Assembly (NCBI GenBank): GCA_051867615.1
Contig: JBJDYU010000044.1
Coordinates: 62,001-126,000 of the forward strand
Direction: 5' to 3'
Source of the DNA: RGIG5472 sp051867615
GTDB lineage: Bacteria; Bacillota; Clostridia; Oscillospirales; Oscillospiraceae
DNA length: 64,000 bases
Positions 33,672 to 42,264 of this stretch are shown in pieces (within the stretch, counting starts at the first letter, position 1; every line of letters starts with the position of its first letter). Under the pieces are notes generated by a model. It was given only the letters and a program-made list of their open reading frames with translations. It was not told where the DNA came from and made no database searches. A program made the position numbers and the translations under genes.

Positions 33672-33738
33672 TGCGGCGCTTCGCCCGAAAAGTCCCGCTG
33701 AAGCCCGATCCTGCATTCCTGTCCTGTACTATTATAAT

Positions 33739-33775
33739 GAAAGACGGAGGCGTTCATACGCCTCCGTCTTTCCGT
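33739..33775 (+). terminator. Terminator after the DUF975 gene
   Basis: A perfect 14-bp stem (GAAAGACGGAGGCG / CGCCTCCGTCTTTC) with a 6-base loop. T-rich sequence lies within and after the right arm. A second imperfect hairpin with AAAGGA/TCCTTT ends lies at 33807-33842. Confidence 0.75.
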
Positions 33776-33881
33776 ATCTTTACTTAAGAATTTAAGCAGC
33801 CGCAAAAAAGGATCCGCCCCATTCCAATGAGCCGGGTCCTTTCCTGCTCTTGATTAAATCTAAATAATGCAGCAGAACAAA

Positions 33882-33910
33882 TTGACTTTTTCCCCGCAAA
33901 CCGATAGCAT
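33882..33910 (+). promoter_or_regulatory. Possible promoter of the AraC-family gene
   Basis: TTGACT (33882-33887), 17 bp, TAGCAT (33905-33910). The -35 is good; the -10 is weak. Confidence 0.4.
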
Positions 33911-33941
33911 AATAACAGCACTTTTCTGGTGGTGGGTTGAA

Positions 33942-34865
33942 ATGAAGCATTTACAGAGCATTGAATTGAATGAACACAGCAAAGAAGAAATCCTCCCCGA
34001 ATTTGCGTCGGATTTTCCTTACATTGCCACCTGTGCGGAACTGGATAAATACACCGGGCCTATCGTGCCTTGGCATTGGCACAGAACAGTGGAGCTGTTT
34101 TATATGGGAAGCGGAACCCTGGAATACACCACGCCAAATGGGAAGTGGGTATTTCCGGCAGGTTCTGGCGGCTTTGTTAATTCCAATGTGCTGCATATCA
34201 CCCAGGTGGTACCTTCTTACGATCGCACGGTTCAACTGTTACATCTGTTCGTTCCTTCGTTTTTGTCCGGGGAGCATGGAAGCCGCATGGAATCAAAGTA
34301 CATCCTGCCGCTGACTGCGGCACCCGGCGTGGAAATGATTCCTCTGTACCCGGCCGATCCTATACAGGCAGAGATTTTGGCGGACATCAGGCAAGCTTTT
34401 GACCTGTCTGAACAGGAGTGGGGCTATGAATTCAAGCTGCGGGAGGCCCTTGCCCATATCTGGCTGAAACTCTTTGCGCAAGTCCGTCCTATGATGGAAC
34501 AAGGCGGCATCAGCAAGGCTTCCGATGACAAGATCAAGATGCTGATGGTCTATATCCACGAGCATTTTCAGGAGCCGATCTCCGTTGCCCAGCTGGCGCA
34601 GGCTATCCATGTCAGCAAGCGCGCCTGTTTCCGCCTGTTCCAGGAAAATCTTCACATGACCCCGGTGGAGTATATCCGAAACTGCCGCCTGCAAAAAGCT
34701 TGTCAGATGCTTGCCAAAAGCAAAGAGCCGATTGCGCAAATCGCATACAGTTGCAGCCTTGGTTCAAGCAGCTATTTCGGCAAGATCTTTCGGGAGGCGT
34801 TTGGCTGTTCCCCCAAAGAATATCGTAAGCGTTGGCACGATAGTGATAAAAATGGTCGCCAATAA
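33942..34865 (+). CDS. AraC-family transcriptional regulator
   Basis: 307 residues from MKHLQSIELNEH. An N-terminal cupin sensor domain (about 20-140) holds PWHWHRTVELFYMGSGTLEY, a possible metal or ligand site. The C-terminal double helix-turn-helix (about 215-300) includes ISVAQLAQAIHVSKRACFRLFQENLHMTPVEYIRNCRLQKACQML and SCSLGSSSYFGKIFREAFGCSPKEYRK. The ribosome site is weak. Codon use and GC are lower than in the core genes on either side. It directly precedes an HD-domain gene whose promoter contains an 11-bp-spaced direct repeat, a plausible binding site for this protein. Confidence 0.92.
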   Translation: MKHLQSIELNEHSKEEILPEFASDFPYIATCAELDKYTGPIVPWHWHRTVELFYMGSGTLEYTTPNGKWVFPAGSGGFVNSNVLHITQVVPSYDRTVQLLHLFVPSFLSGEHGSRMESKYILPLTAAPGVEMIPLYPADPIQAEILADIRQAFDLSEQEWGYEFKLREALAHIWLKLFAQVRPMMEQGGISKASDDKIKMLMVYIHEHFQEPISVAQLAQAIHVSKRACFRLFQENLHMTPVEYIRNCRLQKACQMLAKSKEPIAQIAYSCSLGSSSYFGKIFREAFGCSPKEYRKRWHDSDKNGRQ

Positions 34866-34871
34866 TATATT

Positions 34872-34896
34872 GATTGCGCTATTATCGCGCTATACT
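34872..34896 (+). promoter_or_regulatory. Promoter of the HD gene with a helical-phase direct repeat
   Basis: TATACT (34891-34896) forms the -10; TTGATT (34872-34877... overlapping the repeat) is at a short 15-bp spacing. GCGCTAT occurs at 34876-34882 and 34887-34893, 11 bp apart. Direct repeats at one helical turn are typical of AraC-type operators, and short-spaced promoters often need an activator. Confidence 0.45.
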
Positions 34897-34915
34897 GTCA
34901 ACAAGGAACATGGAA

Positions 34916-34979
34916 CGCCCCGCTCTCATCTCTTTTCCTGACTTCTTTGGCGGGGCTGGTGTGAACCAGTCTCGTTTTT
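34916..34979 (+). promoter_or_regulatory. Leader with two mutually exclusive hairpins
   Basis: GCCCCGC (34917-34923) can pair with GCGGGGC (34950-34956). Alternatively GGCTGG (34954-34959) pairs with CCAGTC (34966-34971), and TTTTT follows at 34975-34979. The two use the same GGC, so only one can form. This resembles an attenuator or riboswitch expression platform, but the second stem is short and I recognise no known aptamer. Confidence 0.35.
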
Positions 34980-34999
34980 ACGCAAGGGAGGATTGGCAA

Positions 35000-35599
35000 A
35001 TGCAGCCTACCCGTTCGGTCGCCGAGAAAACCCTAGCACAGGCGCACGCATCCAATCCCGGCCCCTGGGCAGACCACTCGCGCTATGTGGCGCTGGCCTG
35101 CCGGAATATCGCCGAAAACTGCCCGCATCTGGACGCAGATACCGCCTATATCTTGGGACTGCTCCATGACATTGGAAGATACGCGGGCGTCAGTTCAGAG
35201 CGCCATCTGATTGACGGCTATCGTTACTGCATGGAGAGAGGCTGGACCAAGGCAGCACAGATCTGCATTTCCCACGCCTTTATGGTGAAGGGCATTTCTT
35301 CTTCCATCGGTGTCTTTGATATGCCGCCGGAGGACAAAGCGTTTCTGGCTGAGTTCGTAAAAAACGCCGTCTATGATGACTACGACTATCTCGTGCAGCT
35401 TTGTGATGCGCTGGCGCTGCCCACAGGCTTTTGTCTGTTGGAAAAACGGTTTGTAGATGTGACGATTCGCTACGGTACCCACCCGGCTACCGTTGACCGG
35501 TGGAAAGCGGTCCTGCATATCAAACGCCACTTTGAAGATATAATGGGGCGTTCTGTTTATGAACTGCTTCCCGGTGTGGTGGAAAACAGTTTCCGTTGA
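35000..35599 (+). CDS. HD-domain phosphohydrolase
   Basis: 199 residues from the ATG after GGGAGGATTGG. The HD metal site is WADHSRYVAL...AYILGLLHDIGRYAGV (His, then His-Asp), followed by RHLIDGYRYCMERGWTKAAQICISHAFM, where a further His and the late YLVQLCDALA Asp complete the usual H...HD...D set. Such proteins hydrolyse phosphate esters of nucleotides or related metabolites; the substrate cannot be read from sequence. It is followed 12 bp later by a small gene and lies downstream of the AraC regulator. Confidence 0.85.
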   Translation: MQPTRSVAEKTLAQAHASNPGPWADHSRYVALACRNIAENCPHLDADTAYILGLLHDIGRYAGVSSERHLIDGYRYCMERGWTKAAQICISHAFMVKGISSSIGVFDMPPEDKAFLAEFVKNAVYDDYDYLVQLCDALALPTGFCLLEKRFVDVTIRYGTHPATVDRWKAVLHIKRHFEDIMGRSVYELLPGVVENSFR

Positions 35600-35611
35600 T
35601 AGGAGCTGCCT

Positions 35612-35848
35612 ATGATTCAGCGTCTGTGTGTTTGTGGAGAGCGGCTCTGGCCAGCTCTGCTGCATTGCAAGGCTCCGGTTTATCTGCCGGATCAGGAGCA
35701 CAGTGATCTCCGCTTCCTTTCCGCTGCGCAAAGGGAAGCGGTGCTCTCCGCCGCCCAAAAGGATCGAGCCCCAATCGCCCTGTATTTCAGCGACACGCAG
35801 GACTACATCCGCTTTGTCCTGGCGTATCTGCTTGTGGAGACTCCCTGA
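35612..35848 (+). CDS. Small protein of unknown function
   Basis: 78 residues behind AGGAGCTGCCT, 12 bp after the HD gene. It begins MIQRLCVCGERLWPALLHCKAPVYLPDQ and ends YIRFVLAYLLVETP. It has three cysteines in the first 20 residues (C6, C8, C19), spaced like a loose metal site, but nothing recognisable. Spacing and ribosome site argue it is translated. An overlapping frame at 35628-35876 is judged a shadow. Confidence 0.6.
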   Translation: MIQRLCVCGERLWPALLHCKAPVYLPDQEHSDLRFLSAAQREAVLSAAQKDRAPIALYFSDTQDYIRFVLAYLLVETP

Positions 35849-35894
35849 TTTATGTTGCAGCCTTGTGCAGAAATGAATTCAGGAGACTTTTTAT

Positions 35895-36461
35895 ATGTAT
35901 CTTTTAGGACAGTGCTGCGGCGTGATCGGGACAATTATTACAATCGTCCAGCCGCAATTTAAGAAAAAAGAGCAAATATTGATTTGCTGTATTCTTGTCA
36001 ACACGATGAATGCATTGAATTTTGCTTTGATCGGTCAGACCGGGTCTGCGGTTTTCCTGTGTCTGGTTGCGATTGTTCAATCCATGGTCTCCATTTGGCA
36101 TGAGCGGCGGGGAACAGGAATATCTTCTCTGGAAACCATTTTGTTTTTCATCCTCTATGTGGGTTTCGGTTTTTACGGAATGATTACCTCCGAGGGTTTT
36201 GTGTGGGCAATCAATCGGCACAATTTACTGGAACTCCTCCCCATTATTGGCGCGCTGATGCTTATGCTGTCGGTTTTTGCTAAGGGCGAACAGAGAACAC
36301 GGCTGTTTCTGTTGTTCAATGGTGCGGCGTGGGCCGTGTATACAGCAGCCATTGGAGCCGCTGCTTTCTTCACAGCCGTGGCGGCCATGCTTTCTTCCAT
36401 GATTGCCTTGCGGAAGTATCGCACTTCTTCTGCCCATGCGCCATCGCAGAATAAAAATTAA
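35895..36461 (+). CDS. YgjV-family inner-membrane protein
   Basis: 188 residues with six membrane helices: about 4-20, 27-50, 54-70, 79-103, 112-130 and 140-175. The opening LGQCCGVIGTIITIVQPQFKKKEQILICCILVNTMNALNFALIGQ and the six-helix arrangement match the YgjV (Imp-YgjV) family, whose function is unknown. The ATG follows CAGGAGAC. Last gene of the AraC/HD cluster; its stop lies inside a bidirectional terminator. Confidence 0.82.
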   Translation: MYLLGQCCGVIGTIITIVQPQFKKKEQILICCILVNTMNALNFALIGQTGSAVFLCLVAIVQSMVSIWHERRGTGISSLETILFFILYVGFGFYGMITSEGFVWAINRHNLLELLPIIGALMLMLSVFAKGEQRTRLFLLFNGAAWAVYTAAIGAAAFFTAVAAMLSSMIALRKYRTSSAHAPSQNKN

Positions 36462-36492
36462 GGAGCGAATCTGCTGATTCGCTCCTTAATTT
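36458..36492 (+). terminator. Bidirectional terminator between the ygjV-like gene and prsA
   Basis: A 14-bp perfect stem TTAAGGAGCGAATC / GATTCGCTCCTTAA with loop TGCT. It has TTTAAT after it on the plus strand and TTTTTATT on the minus strand, so it ends both convergent transcripts. Confidence 0.85.
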
Positions 36493-36528
36493 AATGACAT
36501 TGGGGCGCATAGCTCCGCTTTTTTTGCT

Positions 36529-37683
36529 TCAGCCCACGGCTTCCTCGTCGTCCTCCGGCTCTCCCGCGTCGGAGGCAGGGGTGTTCTGCTCCGCCTCGTA
36601 CGCCTCATACAGCGTCTCCCGCGCGGCGGACACATCCGCGTAGAACTGCCCCACGTCCAGCTCCGCCACCTTCTCCTCGTACAGGCTGCTGAACTCCACC
36701 TCCAGCTCTCCGGCCTGCTTCTCCAGCAGGTAGGAGAAATAGCTGCCGTCGGCCACCAGTTCCTCCTGCGTCAAAGCCTTGCGCAGCAGGATGTGATAGC
36801 CGTAATCGCTCTCCACGATGCCGCTGATTTCGCCCTCCTCCAGGGCGGCGGCCGCTTCCTCAAACTCCGGCACCATCTCGCCGGGGCCATACACATAGCC
36901 GTCGGGATAATAGCTGCGGCCGGGGTCCTCGCTGTACTCGTCCGCAAGCTGGGCAAACAGCGTCTCCAGCTCTCCGCTCTCCGCCGCCTGCAGCTGGAGG
37001 AGCAGCTCCTGCGCCTTGGCGTACTGCGCCTGCCGGGTCTCCTCGTCCAGCTCCTCGCCGGTGAGAACGTCCTGAGTGGCCAGGAGGATATGGTCGGCCT
37101 TCATCAGGCCCTCGTCCTTCACATAGGCGGCCAGCTCCTCCTCCGTGGGATACAGGGCGCCGCCCTCCTCCGTGGTGGAAAGCTGCAGCATATTGTAGTA
37201 CTCAAAGGCCGTGTAGAAGTACTCCATGGTCTCCCGGGTAACGCCCATGTAGTCAAAGCCGAAGTCCCCGTACTGCTCCTCGTAGGCCGCGATCTCCTCC
37301 TCGATCTCGGCAGCGGCCTCCTCGGAGATGGTCAGGCCGTTCTCCGCCGCCCACTTTTCCACCAGGCAGTATTCCCTGGCGGTCTCCAGCGCGAAATCCC
37401 GGCAGGACTGGGCATAGGTCAGCCCCTCGCTGACCTCCTCGTCAAAGGCATCCGCCCCCACATACAGGGCGGCGTTGTACGCGGCGTTATACAGCCAGTA
37501 GAAATACCGCTCCGCGGTGACGTCCACGCCGTCCACCCGCAGCAGCACCGCGTCAGGACTGACGCCGGTGGCGTCGTAATAGATGCCGTCCGTGCGGCTG
37601 CCCTGGCTCATGCCGCAGCCGGCCAGCGCCGCCGTCAGCGCCAGGGCCATCAGAAACGCCGCCGCTCTCTTACCAAACTTCAT
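36529..37683 (-). CDS. prsA: PrsA-like lipoprotein peptidyl-prolyl isomerase
   Basis: 384 residues from MKFGKRAAAFLMALALTAALAGCG; the lipobox LAGC marks lipidation at the Cys (about residue 24). A SurA/PrsA-like helical N-domain precedes the parvulin domain (MKADHILLATQDV...YSEDPGRSYYPDGYVYGPGEMVPEFEEAAAALEEGEISGIVESDYGYHILLR). It assists folding of exported proteins outside the membrane. The ATG follows GGAAAGGAG. It is the last gene of the glmU-prs-pth-mfd run, 123 bp after mfd. The protein is strongly acidic, with an acidic C-terminal tail (EPEDDEEAVG). Confidence 0.9.
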   Translation of the reverse strand: MKFGKRAAAFLMALALTAALAGCGMSQGSRTDGIYYDATGVSPDAVLLRVDGVDVTAERYFYWLYNAAYNAALYVGADAFDEEVSEGLTYAQSCRDFALETAREYCLVEKWAAENGLTISEEAAAEIEEEIAAYEEQYGDFGFDYMGVTRETMEYFYTAFEYYNMLQLSTTEEGGALYPTEEELAAYVKDEGLMKADHILLATQDVLTGEELDEETRQAQYAKAQELLLQLQAAESGELETLFAQLADEYSEDPGRSYYPDGYVYGPGEMVPEFEEAAAALEEGEISGIVESDYGYHILLRKALTQEELVADGSYFSYLLEKQAGELEVEFSSLYEEKVAELDVGQFYADVSAARETLYEAYEAEQNTPASDAGEPEDDEEAVG

Positions 37684-37806
37684 GTTTTTGTTCTCCTTTC
37701 CGACCGGCAGGAACGCCGGCCGCGCAAAACTCATATAAGCGCTCTGCCCGCGCCGCGCGCAGGCCAAGCGCTGCTATTGTACCGCTCCGGCAGGGAAAAA
37801 GCAACG

Positions 37807-40800
37807 TCAATCTGCGCCGCCCGCGGCCTCCCGGGTCATTTTCAGGTCCTCCACCAGGGCCAGCGTGCTCTCCAGCACGTCCTCGCCCTTTCTCAGCCGC
37901 AGGGACAGCCCCGGCTCCTCTCCCGCCAGCAGCCGCAGCCTGCCCCGGTATTTCGCAAGGCCGCACACGGCGGCAAGGCTCTGCACGTCCACCTCTCCCA
38001 GACGCAGCAGCACCGTCTCTCCCTTCTGGGTGATGTCCGCCACGCCCGCCTCCACGGCGGCGGCGCGCAGCAGCGCCACGTCCAGCAGCGCCAGCACGCT
38101 CTTTGGCGGCTCGCCGTAGCGGTCCGTCAGCTCGTCCAGCACGTCGTCCGCGTCCGCAGCGCCCCGGATAGCGGCGATGCGGCGGTAGAGGTCCATACGC
38201 TGCTCCGGCGAGGGGACGTAGCGCTCGGGGATGTTGGCGCTGACCGTGAGGTCGGCGGAGCATTCCAGCTTTTTCTTCGGCGTTTCGCCCTGCTCCTCCA
38301 GCACCGCCTCCTGCAGGAGCTGGAGATACATATCATAGCCCACGCTCATCATATAGCCGCTCTGCTCCGGGCCCAGCAGATTGCCCGCGCCCCGGATCTC
38401 CAGATCCCGCATGGCGATCTTGAAGCCGCTGCCGAACTCCACATACTCCCGGATAGCACCCAGACGCTTCGCCGCCACCTCGGTCAGCACCTTGGCCGGG
38501 CGGTAGGTCATGTAGGCGTAGGCCCGGCGGGCGCTGCGGCCGATGCGGCCCCGGATCTGGTGCAGTTGGGCAAGGCCCAGCCTGTCCGCGTCCTCGATGA
38601 TGAGGGTGTTGACGTTGGGGATGTCGATGCCCGTTTCGATGATGGTGGTGCAGACCAGCACGTCCGCGTCGCCGTCCACCATCTTCTGCATGACGGAGGA
38701 AAGCTCCTGCTCGCTGAGCTTGCCGTGGGCGGTCAGGACCCGCGCCTCCTCCCCCAGCATATTTTTGAGCCTTGCCGCGGTCATGTCGATGCTCTCCACC
38801 CGGTTATGCAGGTAATAGACCTGCCCGCCCCGGGCGATCTCCCGGCGGATGGCGTCCAGCAGCACCGGCCACTCATGCTCCAGCACATAGGTCTGCACCG
38901 GCTGGCGCTCCCTCGGCGGCTCCTCGATGGTGCTCATGTCCCGGATGCCGGAGAGGGCCATGTTCAGCGTCCGGGGGATGGGCGTGGCGGAGAGCGTCAG
39001 CACGTCCACCTGCCGGGACAGCTCCTTGAGCTTTTCCTTGTGGGTCACGCCGAAGCGCTGCTCCTCGTCGATGACGAGCAGCCCTAAGTCCTTGAATTGA
39101 ATGCCCTTCTGCAGCAGCCGGTGGGTGCCGATGAGCAGGTCGATGCGCCCGGCGGCCAAGTCTTTCAGGATCTGCGCCGACTGCTTGGGGGTCTGGAAGC
39201 GGGACAGCACCGCCACGTTCACCGGGTAGCTGCGGAAACGGTGGAGGGCTGTGGCGTAATGCTGCTGGGCCAGCACCGTGGTAGGCACCAGAATGGCGGC
39301 CTGCTTGCCGTCCAGCACGCACTTCATCACCGCCCGCAGGGCCACCTCCGTCTTGCCGTAGCCCACGTCCCCGCAGAGGAGGCGATCCATAGGCACGGGC
39401 CGCTCCATGTCCCGCTTGATCTCCTCGATGCAGCGCAGCTGGTCGTCCGTCTCCTCATACTCGAAGGCCTCCTCAAACTCCTGCTGCCAGGGAGAATCCG
39501 GGGAGAATGCGTAGCCCGGGCGGCGCTGCCGCTCGGCGTAGAGCGCGATCAGCCCCTTGGCCAGATCCTTGGCCGCTGCCTTGGCCTTGCGGGTTGCTCT
39601 GGCCCAGTCTGTGCCGCCCAGGCGGCTGAGCTTGGTCTTTTCCGGCTCCTCGCCGCCGCCGATGTACTTGCTCACAAGGTCCAGGCTGGTGGCGGGAACA
39701 TACAGGCAGTCGCTGCCCGCGTAGGCGATCTTGATGTAGTCCTTTTCCACGCCGTCCACCGGCATCCGCTGGATGCCCACGAAGCGGCCCACGCCGTGGT
39801 GGGCGTGCACCACCAGATCGCCGGGCGTCAGGTCCGTAAAGGACTGGATGCGCCGGCGGCTGTCGTCCTTCCCGGCGGACGCGCGCTTCTTTTTGCCGCC
39901 CTGGGCGAGAAGCTGTCCCTCCGTCAGCACCGCGAGGCGCAGCGCCGGATACTCCAGCCCCGCGCTGAGCGCGCCGAGGGCGATGCGCACCTCTCCCGGC
40001 TCCGGCAGACGCTTAGCCTCAAAGTCCAGCGCCGCCGTGACACCCTTTTCCCGCAGCAGCGTCTGGAGGTTCTTCGCCCGGCTCTCGCTGCCGCAGAGCA
40101 CCTGCACCGCCGTGCCCTGCCGCAGATACTGCTCCATGTCCGCCGCGGCGGTGTCGAGACTGCCGCCGTAGGAGGCGAGCTGCTTGGCCATCAGGGTCAG
40201 CAGCGTCCTCGGCGGCGCGGGATAGCGGGAGGTGGGCAGCGCGTCCAGATAACAGACGGGCCAGTCCGCGAGACGCGCTGTAAATTCGCCGCTCTCCAGC
40301 GCCAAACGGGAGAACTCGCCCGCGAGTAGCCCCTCCTCCAGCAGCGTCTCCACGTCCTGCTTCCACTCCAGCAGCGCGCCCCGCAGCCGCTCCAGCACCC
40401 GGGGCGTATCGCTCAGCACCACCAGCGCCTCCGGCGGCAGGTAGTCAAAGGCCGTGTCCATGCCGCCGTAGACCGCGGCGGCGTAGCGGTCCGCCGCGGG
40501 CAGGGACGCGCCCGCGCGCAGCAGCTCCGCGTCGCCCTGCAGCGTCCGGGCCTGGGCCTGGCCGTGTTCCTTTTTTTCATACTTCGCCGCCAGCTGCTCC
40601 AGCTTCGCCGCGAGACCCTCCCGGCCCCCCTCGGCAAAGTCCGCCAGCACCTCCTCCGCCGCCAGCACCAGGGCGTATTTCACGTTTTTCACCCGGCGCT
40701 GGGTGCCGGTGTCGAACAGGCCCATGGAGTCCACTTCGTCGTCGAAAAACTCACAGCGCACGGGCTGCTCCATCAGCGGCGAGAACACGTCCAGAATGCC

Positions 40801-41328
40801 GCCCCGCAGGGCGAACTGGCCGGGGCCTTCCACCTGCTGCGTGCGGACATAGCCCGCCCGCACCAGCCGCTCCGCAAGCTCCGCGAGATCGTACCGCCCG
40901 CCCAGCCGCAGCTCCACCGCCGTTTTCAGCAGCACCTCGCGGGGGATGGCCCGGTATAAAAGGCTCTCCACCGTAGCCACCACCGTCAGGTTTTCCTCCG
41001 TTGCCAGCCGGTACAGCGCCGCCATGCGCCGCTGCTCCCAGTTTCGGGAGGCCGCGCCGCCGCGAAGGCGCAGCTCCCGCTGGGGCAGCAGCAGCGGCTC
41101 CTTCCCCTGAAAGGTCTTTAAGTCCTCCGCCATGCGGCGGGCCTCCCGCTCGTCGCTGACGATGACGCAGGCGGGCCGCTCCGTCCGCGCCGCCACCGCC
41201 GCGGTCACATGGGCACGGTGCACGGGGCCCAGGCCCGTCATGGCCGCGGGGCAGCGCCCCGCTTCCACCGCCCGGGCCAGCTCCGCCACTTCCTCCAGCC
41301 GCAGCAGCGCGTCCCGTAAGATCTGCAT
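37807..41328 (-). CDS. mfd: Transcription-repair coupling factor Mfd
   Basis: 1173 residues from the ATG after AAAGGAGGG. It releases RNA polymerase stalled at lesions and recruits UvrA. Order: UvrB-like module (1-~330), RNA polymerase interaction domain with LTPGDLVVHAHHGVGRFVGI (~480-560), RecG-like translocase with LLCGDVGYGKTEVALRA (Walker A), the DEEQ box (LVIDEEQRFGV), SATPIPRTLNMALSGIRDMS, and the TRG motif, then a C-terminal Mfd domain. Full family length. It lies in the conserved Firmicute order after pth. Confidence 0.98.
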   Translation of the reverse strand: MQILRDALLRLEEVAELARAVEAGRCPAAMTGLGPVHRAHVTAAVAARTERPACVIVSDEREARRMAEDLKTFQGKEPLLLPQRELRLRGGAASRNWEQRRMAALYRLATEENLTVVATVESLLYRAIPREVLLKTAVELRLGGRYDLAELAERLVRAGYVRTQQVEGPGQFALRGGILDVFSPLMEQPVRCEFFDDEVDSMGLFDTGTQRRVKNVKYALVLAAEEVLADFAEGGREGLAAKLEQLAAKYEKKEHGQAQARTLQGDAELLRAGASLPAADRYAAAVYGGMDTAFDYLPPEALVVLSDTPRVLERLRGALLEWKQDVETLLEEGLLAGEFSRLALESGEFTARLADWPVCYLDALPTSRYPAPPRTLLTLMAKQLASYGGSLDTAAADMEQYLRQGTAVQVLCGSESRAKNLQTLLREKGVTAALDFEAKRLPEPGEVRIALGALSAGLEYPALRLAVLTEGQLLAQGGKKKRASAGKDDSRRRIQSFTDLTPGDLVVHAHHGVGRFVGIQRMPVDGVEKDYIKIAYAGSDCLYVPATSLDLVSKYIGGGEEPEKTKLSRLGGTDWARATRKAKAAAKDLAKGLIALYAERQRRPGYAFSPDSPWQQEFEEAFEYEETDDQLRCIEEIKRDMERPVPMDRLLCGDVGYGKTEVALRAVMKCVLDGKQAAILVPTTVLAQQHYATALHRFRSYPVNVAVLSRFQTPKQSAQILKDLAAGRIDLLIGTHRLLQKGIQFKDLGLLVIDEEQRFGVTHKEKLKELSRQVDVLTLSATPIPRTLNMALSGIRDMSTIEEPPRERQPVQTYVLEHEWPVLLDAIRREIARGGQVYYLHNRVESIDMTAARLKNMLGEEARVLTAHGKLSEQELSSVMQKMVDGDADVLVCTTIIETGIDIPNVNTLIIEDADRLGLAQLHQIRGRIGRSARRAYAYMTYRPAKVLTEVAAKRLGAIREYVEFGSGFKIAMRDLEIRGAGNLLGPEQSGYMMSVGYDMYLQLLQEAVLEEQGETPKKKLECSADLTVSANIPERYVPSPEQRMDLYRRIAAIRGAADADDVLDELTDRYGEPPKSVLALLDVALLRAAAVEAGVADITQKGETVLLRLGEVDVQSLAAVCGLAKYRGRLRLLAGEEPGLSLRLRKGEDVLESTLALVEDLKMTREAAGGAD

Positions 41329-41499
41329 GGCAGTTTCCCTCCTTTTCCGCAAAGGCCCCGCCGGGGCCGCGTCTTTTTGTCGAAGCATGGTAAAATATGG
41401 CAGCTTCAACGCAGAAATGGCCCACTCCGTCCCCCGGAGGGGGAGGGGTGTGCCTTCCTATCCATATGCGCCTTGCGGCCCGAAACAGACCGCGAGGAC

Positions 41500-42093
41500 T
41501 CAGTTATACCGGTTCTGGGCCTTCTGCACGCCCTCCCGGATCACGCACTCCGCCGCGTCCACGGCCCTTTGCAGGGCCTGATCCAGCACCTTCCGCTCGG
41601 CGGGCGTGAACTTCCCGATGACCCAGTCCACCATCTCATGCTCCGGGTGCTGGGGCGCGCCCACGCCCACCTTGATGCGCGGAAACTCCTCCGACCCCAG
41701 ATGGGCGATGATGCTTTTGAGGCCGTTGTGGCCCCCGGCGCTGCCGTTGGCCCGGATGCGCAGCTTCCCCAAAGGCAGGGCCACGTCGTCCTGGATCACC
41801 AGCACCCGCTGGGGCGGCAGCTTGTAAAAGCGGGCGGCCTGGCCCACGGCCTCGCCGCTCAGATTCATGAAGGTCTGGGGCTTCATGACGAGGACCTTTT
41901 CGCCCCCCAGCGTCACCGTGCCCGTCAGGGCGCGGAATTTGAGCCGCTCCACCTTCACGCCCTTTTCCCGGGAGAGCAGGTCCGCCGCGAGAAAGCCCAC
42001 GTTGTGCCGCGTCTCCGCGTACTCCCGCCCGGGATTGCCCAGGCACACCAGCAGCCAGCTGACGCTGCCGCCGCCGAATTTTCCAAGCAGCAT
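41500..42093 (-). CDS. pth: Peptidyl-tRNA hydrolase
   Basis: Releases peptides from prematurely dropped peptidyl-tRNA. 197 residues from the ATG after GGAAAGGAG. Motifs: LLVCLGNPGREYAETRHNVGFLAAD (catalytic His), MKPQTFMNLSGEAV, QDDVALPLGKLRIRANGSAGGHNGLKSIIAHLGSEEFPRIKVGVG. The ~10 residues before the fold (LGKFGGGSVS) are an unusual N-terminal addition. It lies between prs and mfd. Confidence 0.96.
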   Translation of the reverse strand: MLLGKFGGGSVSWLLVCLGNPGREYAETRHNVGFLAADLLSREKGVKVERLKFRALTGTVTLGGEKVLVMKPQTFMNLSGEAVGQAARFYKLPPQRVLVIQDDVALPLGKLRIRANGSAGGHNGLKSIIAHLGSEEFPRIKVGVGAPQHPEHEMVDWVIGKFTPAERKVLDQALQRAVDAAECVIREGVQKAQNRYN

Positions 42094-42148
42094 ACCCAAC
42101 TCTCCTTTCCCGCGCTTTTCCGGCAAATTTCACTGCCTGCTACAGCGC

Positions 42149-42232
42149 GCGAATCGTCCGCTTTCAGCGGACGATTCGCACATTTGCGGCATAAGAAGCA
42201 TTTTCTCCGGCGCACGAAGCGCCAGAGAAAAT
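42149..42232. repeat. Two hairpins between prs and pth
   Basis: A perfect 14-bp stem GCGAATCGTCCGCT / AGCGGACGATTCGC (42149-42179), and ATTTTCTC-c-GGCGC / GCGCC-a-GAGAAAAT (42200-42232). Neither has a T tract. They look like mobile hairpin units or mRNA stability elements within the operon. Confidence 0.5.
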
Positions 42233-42264
42233 ACGAAAATGATGATGCAAAAGGGGCCTGTCCC

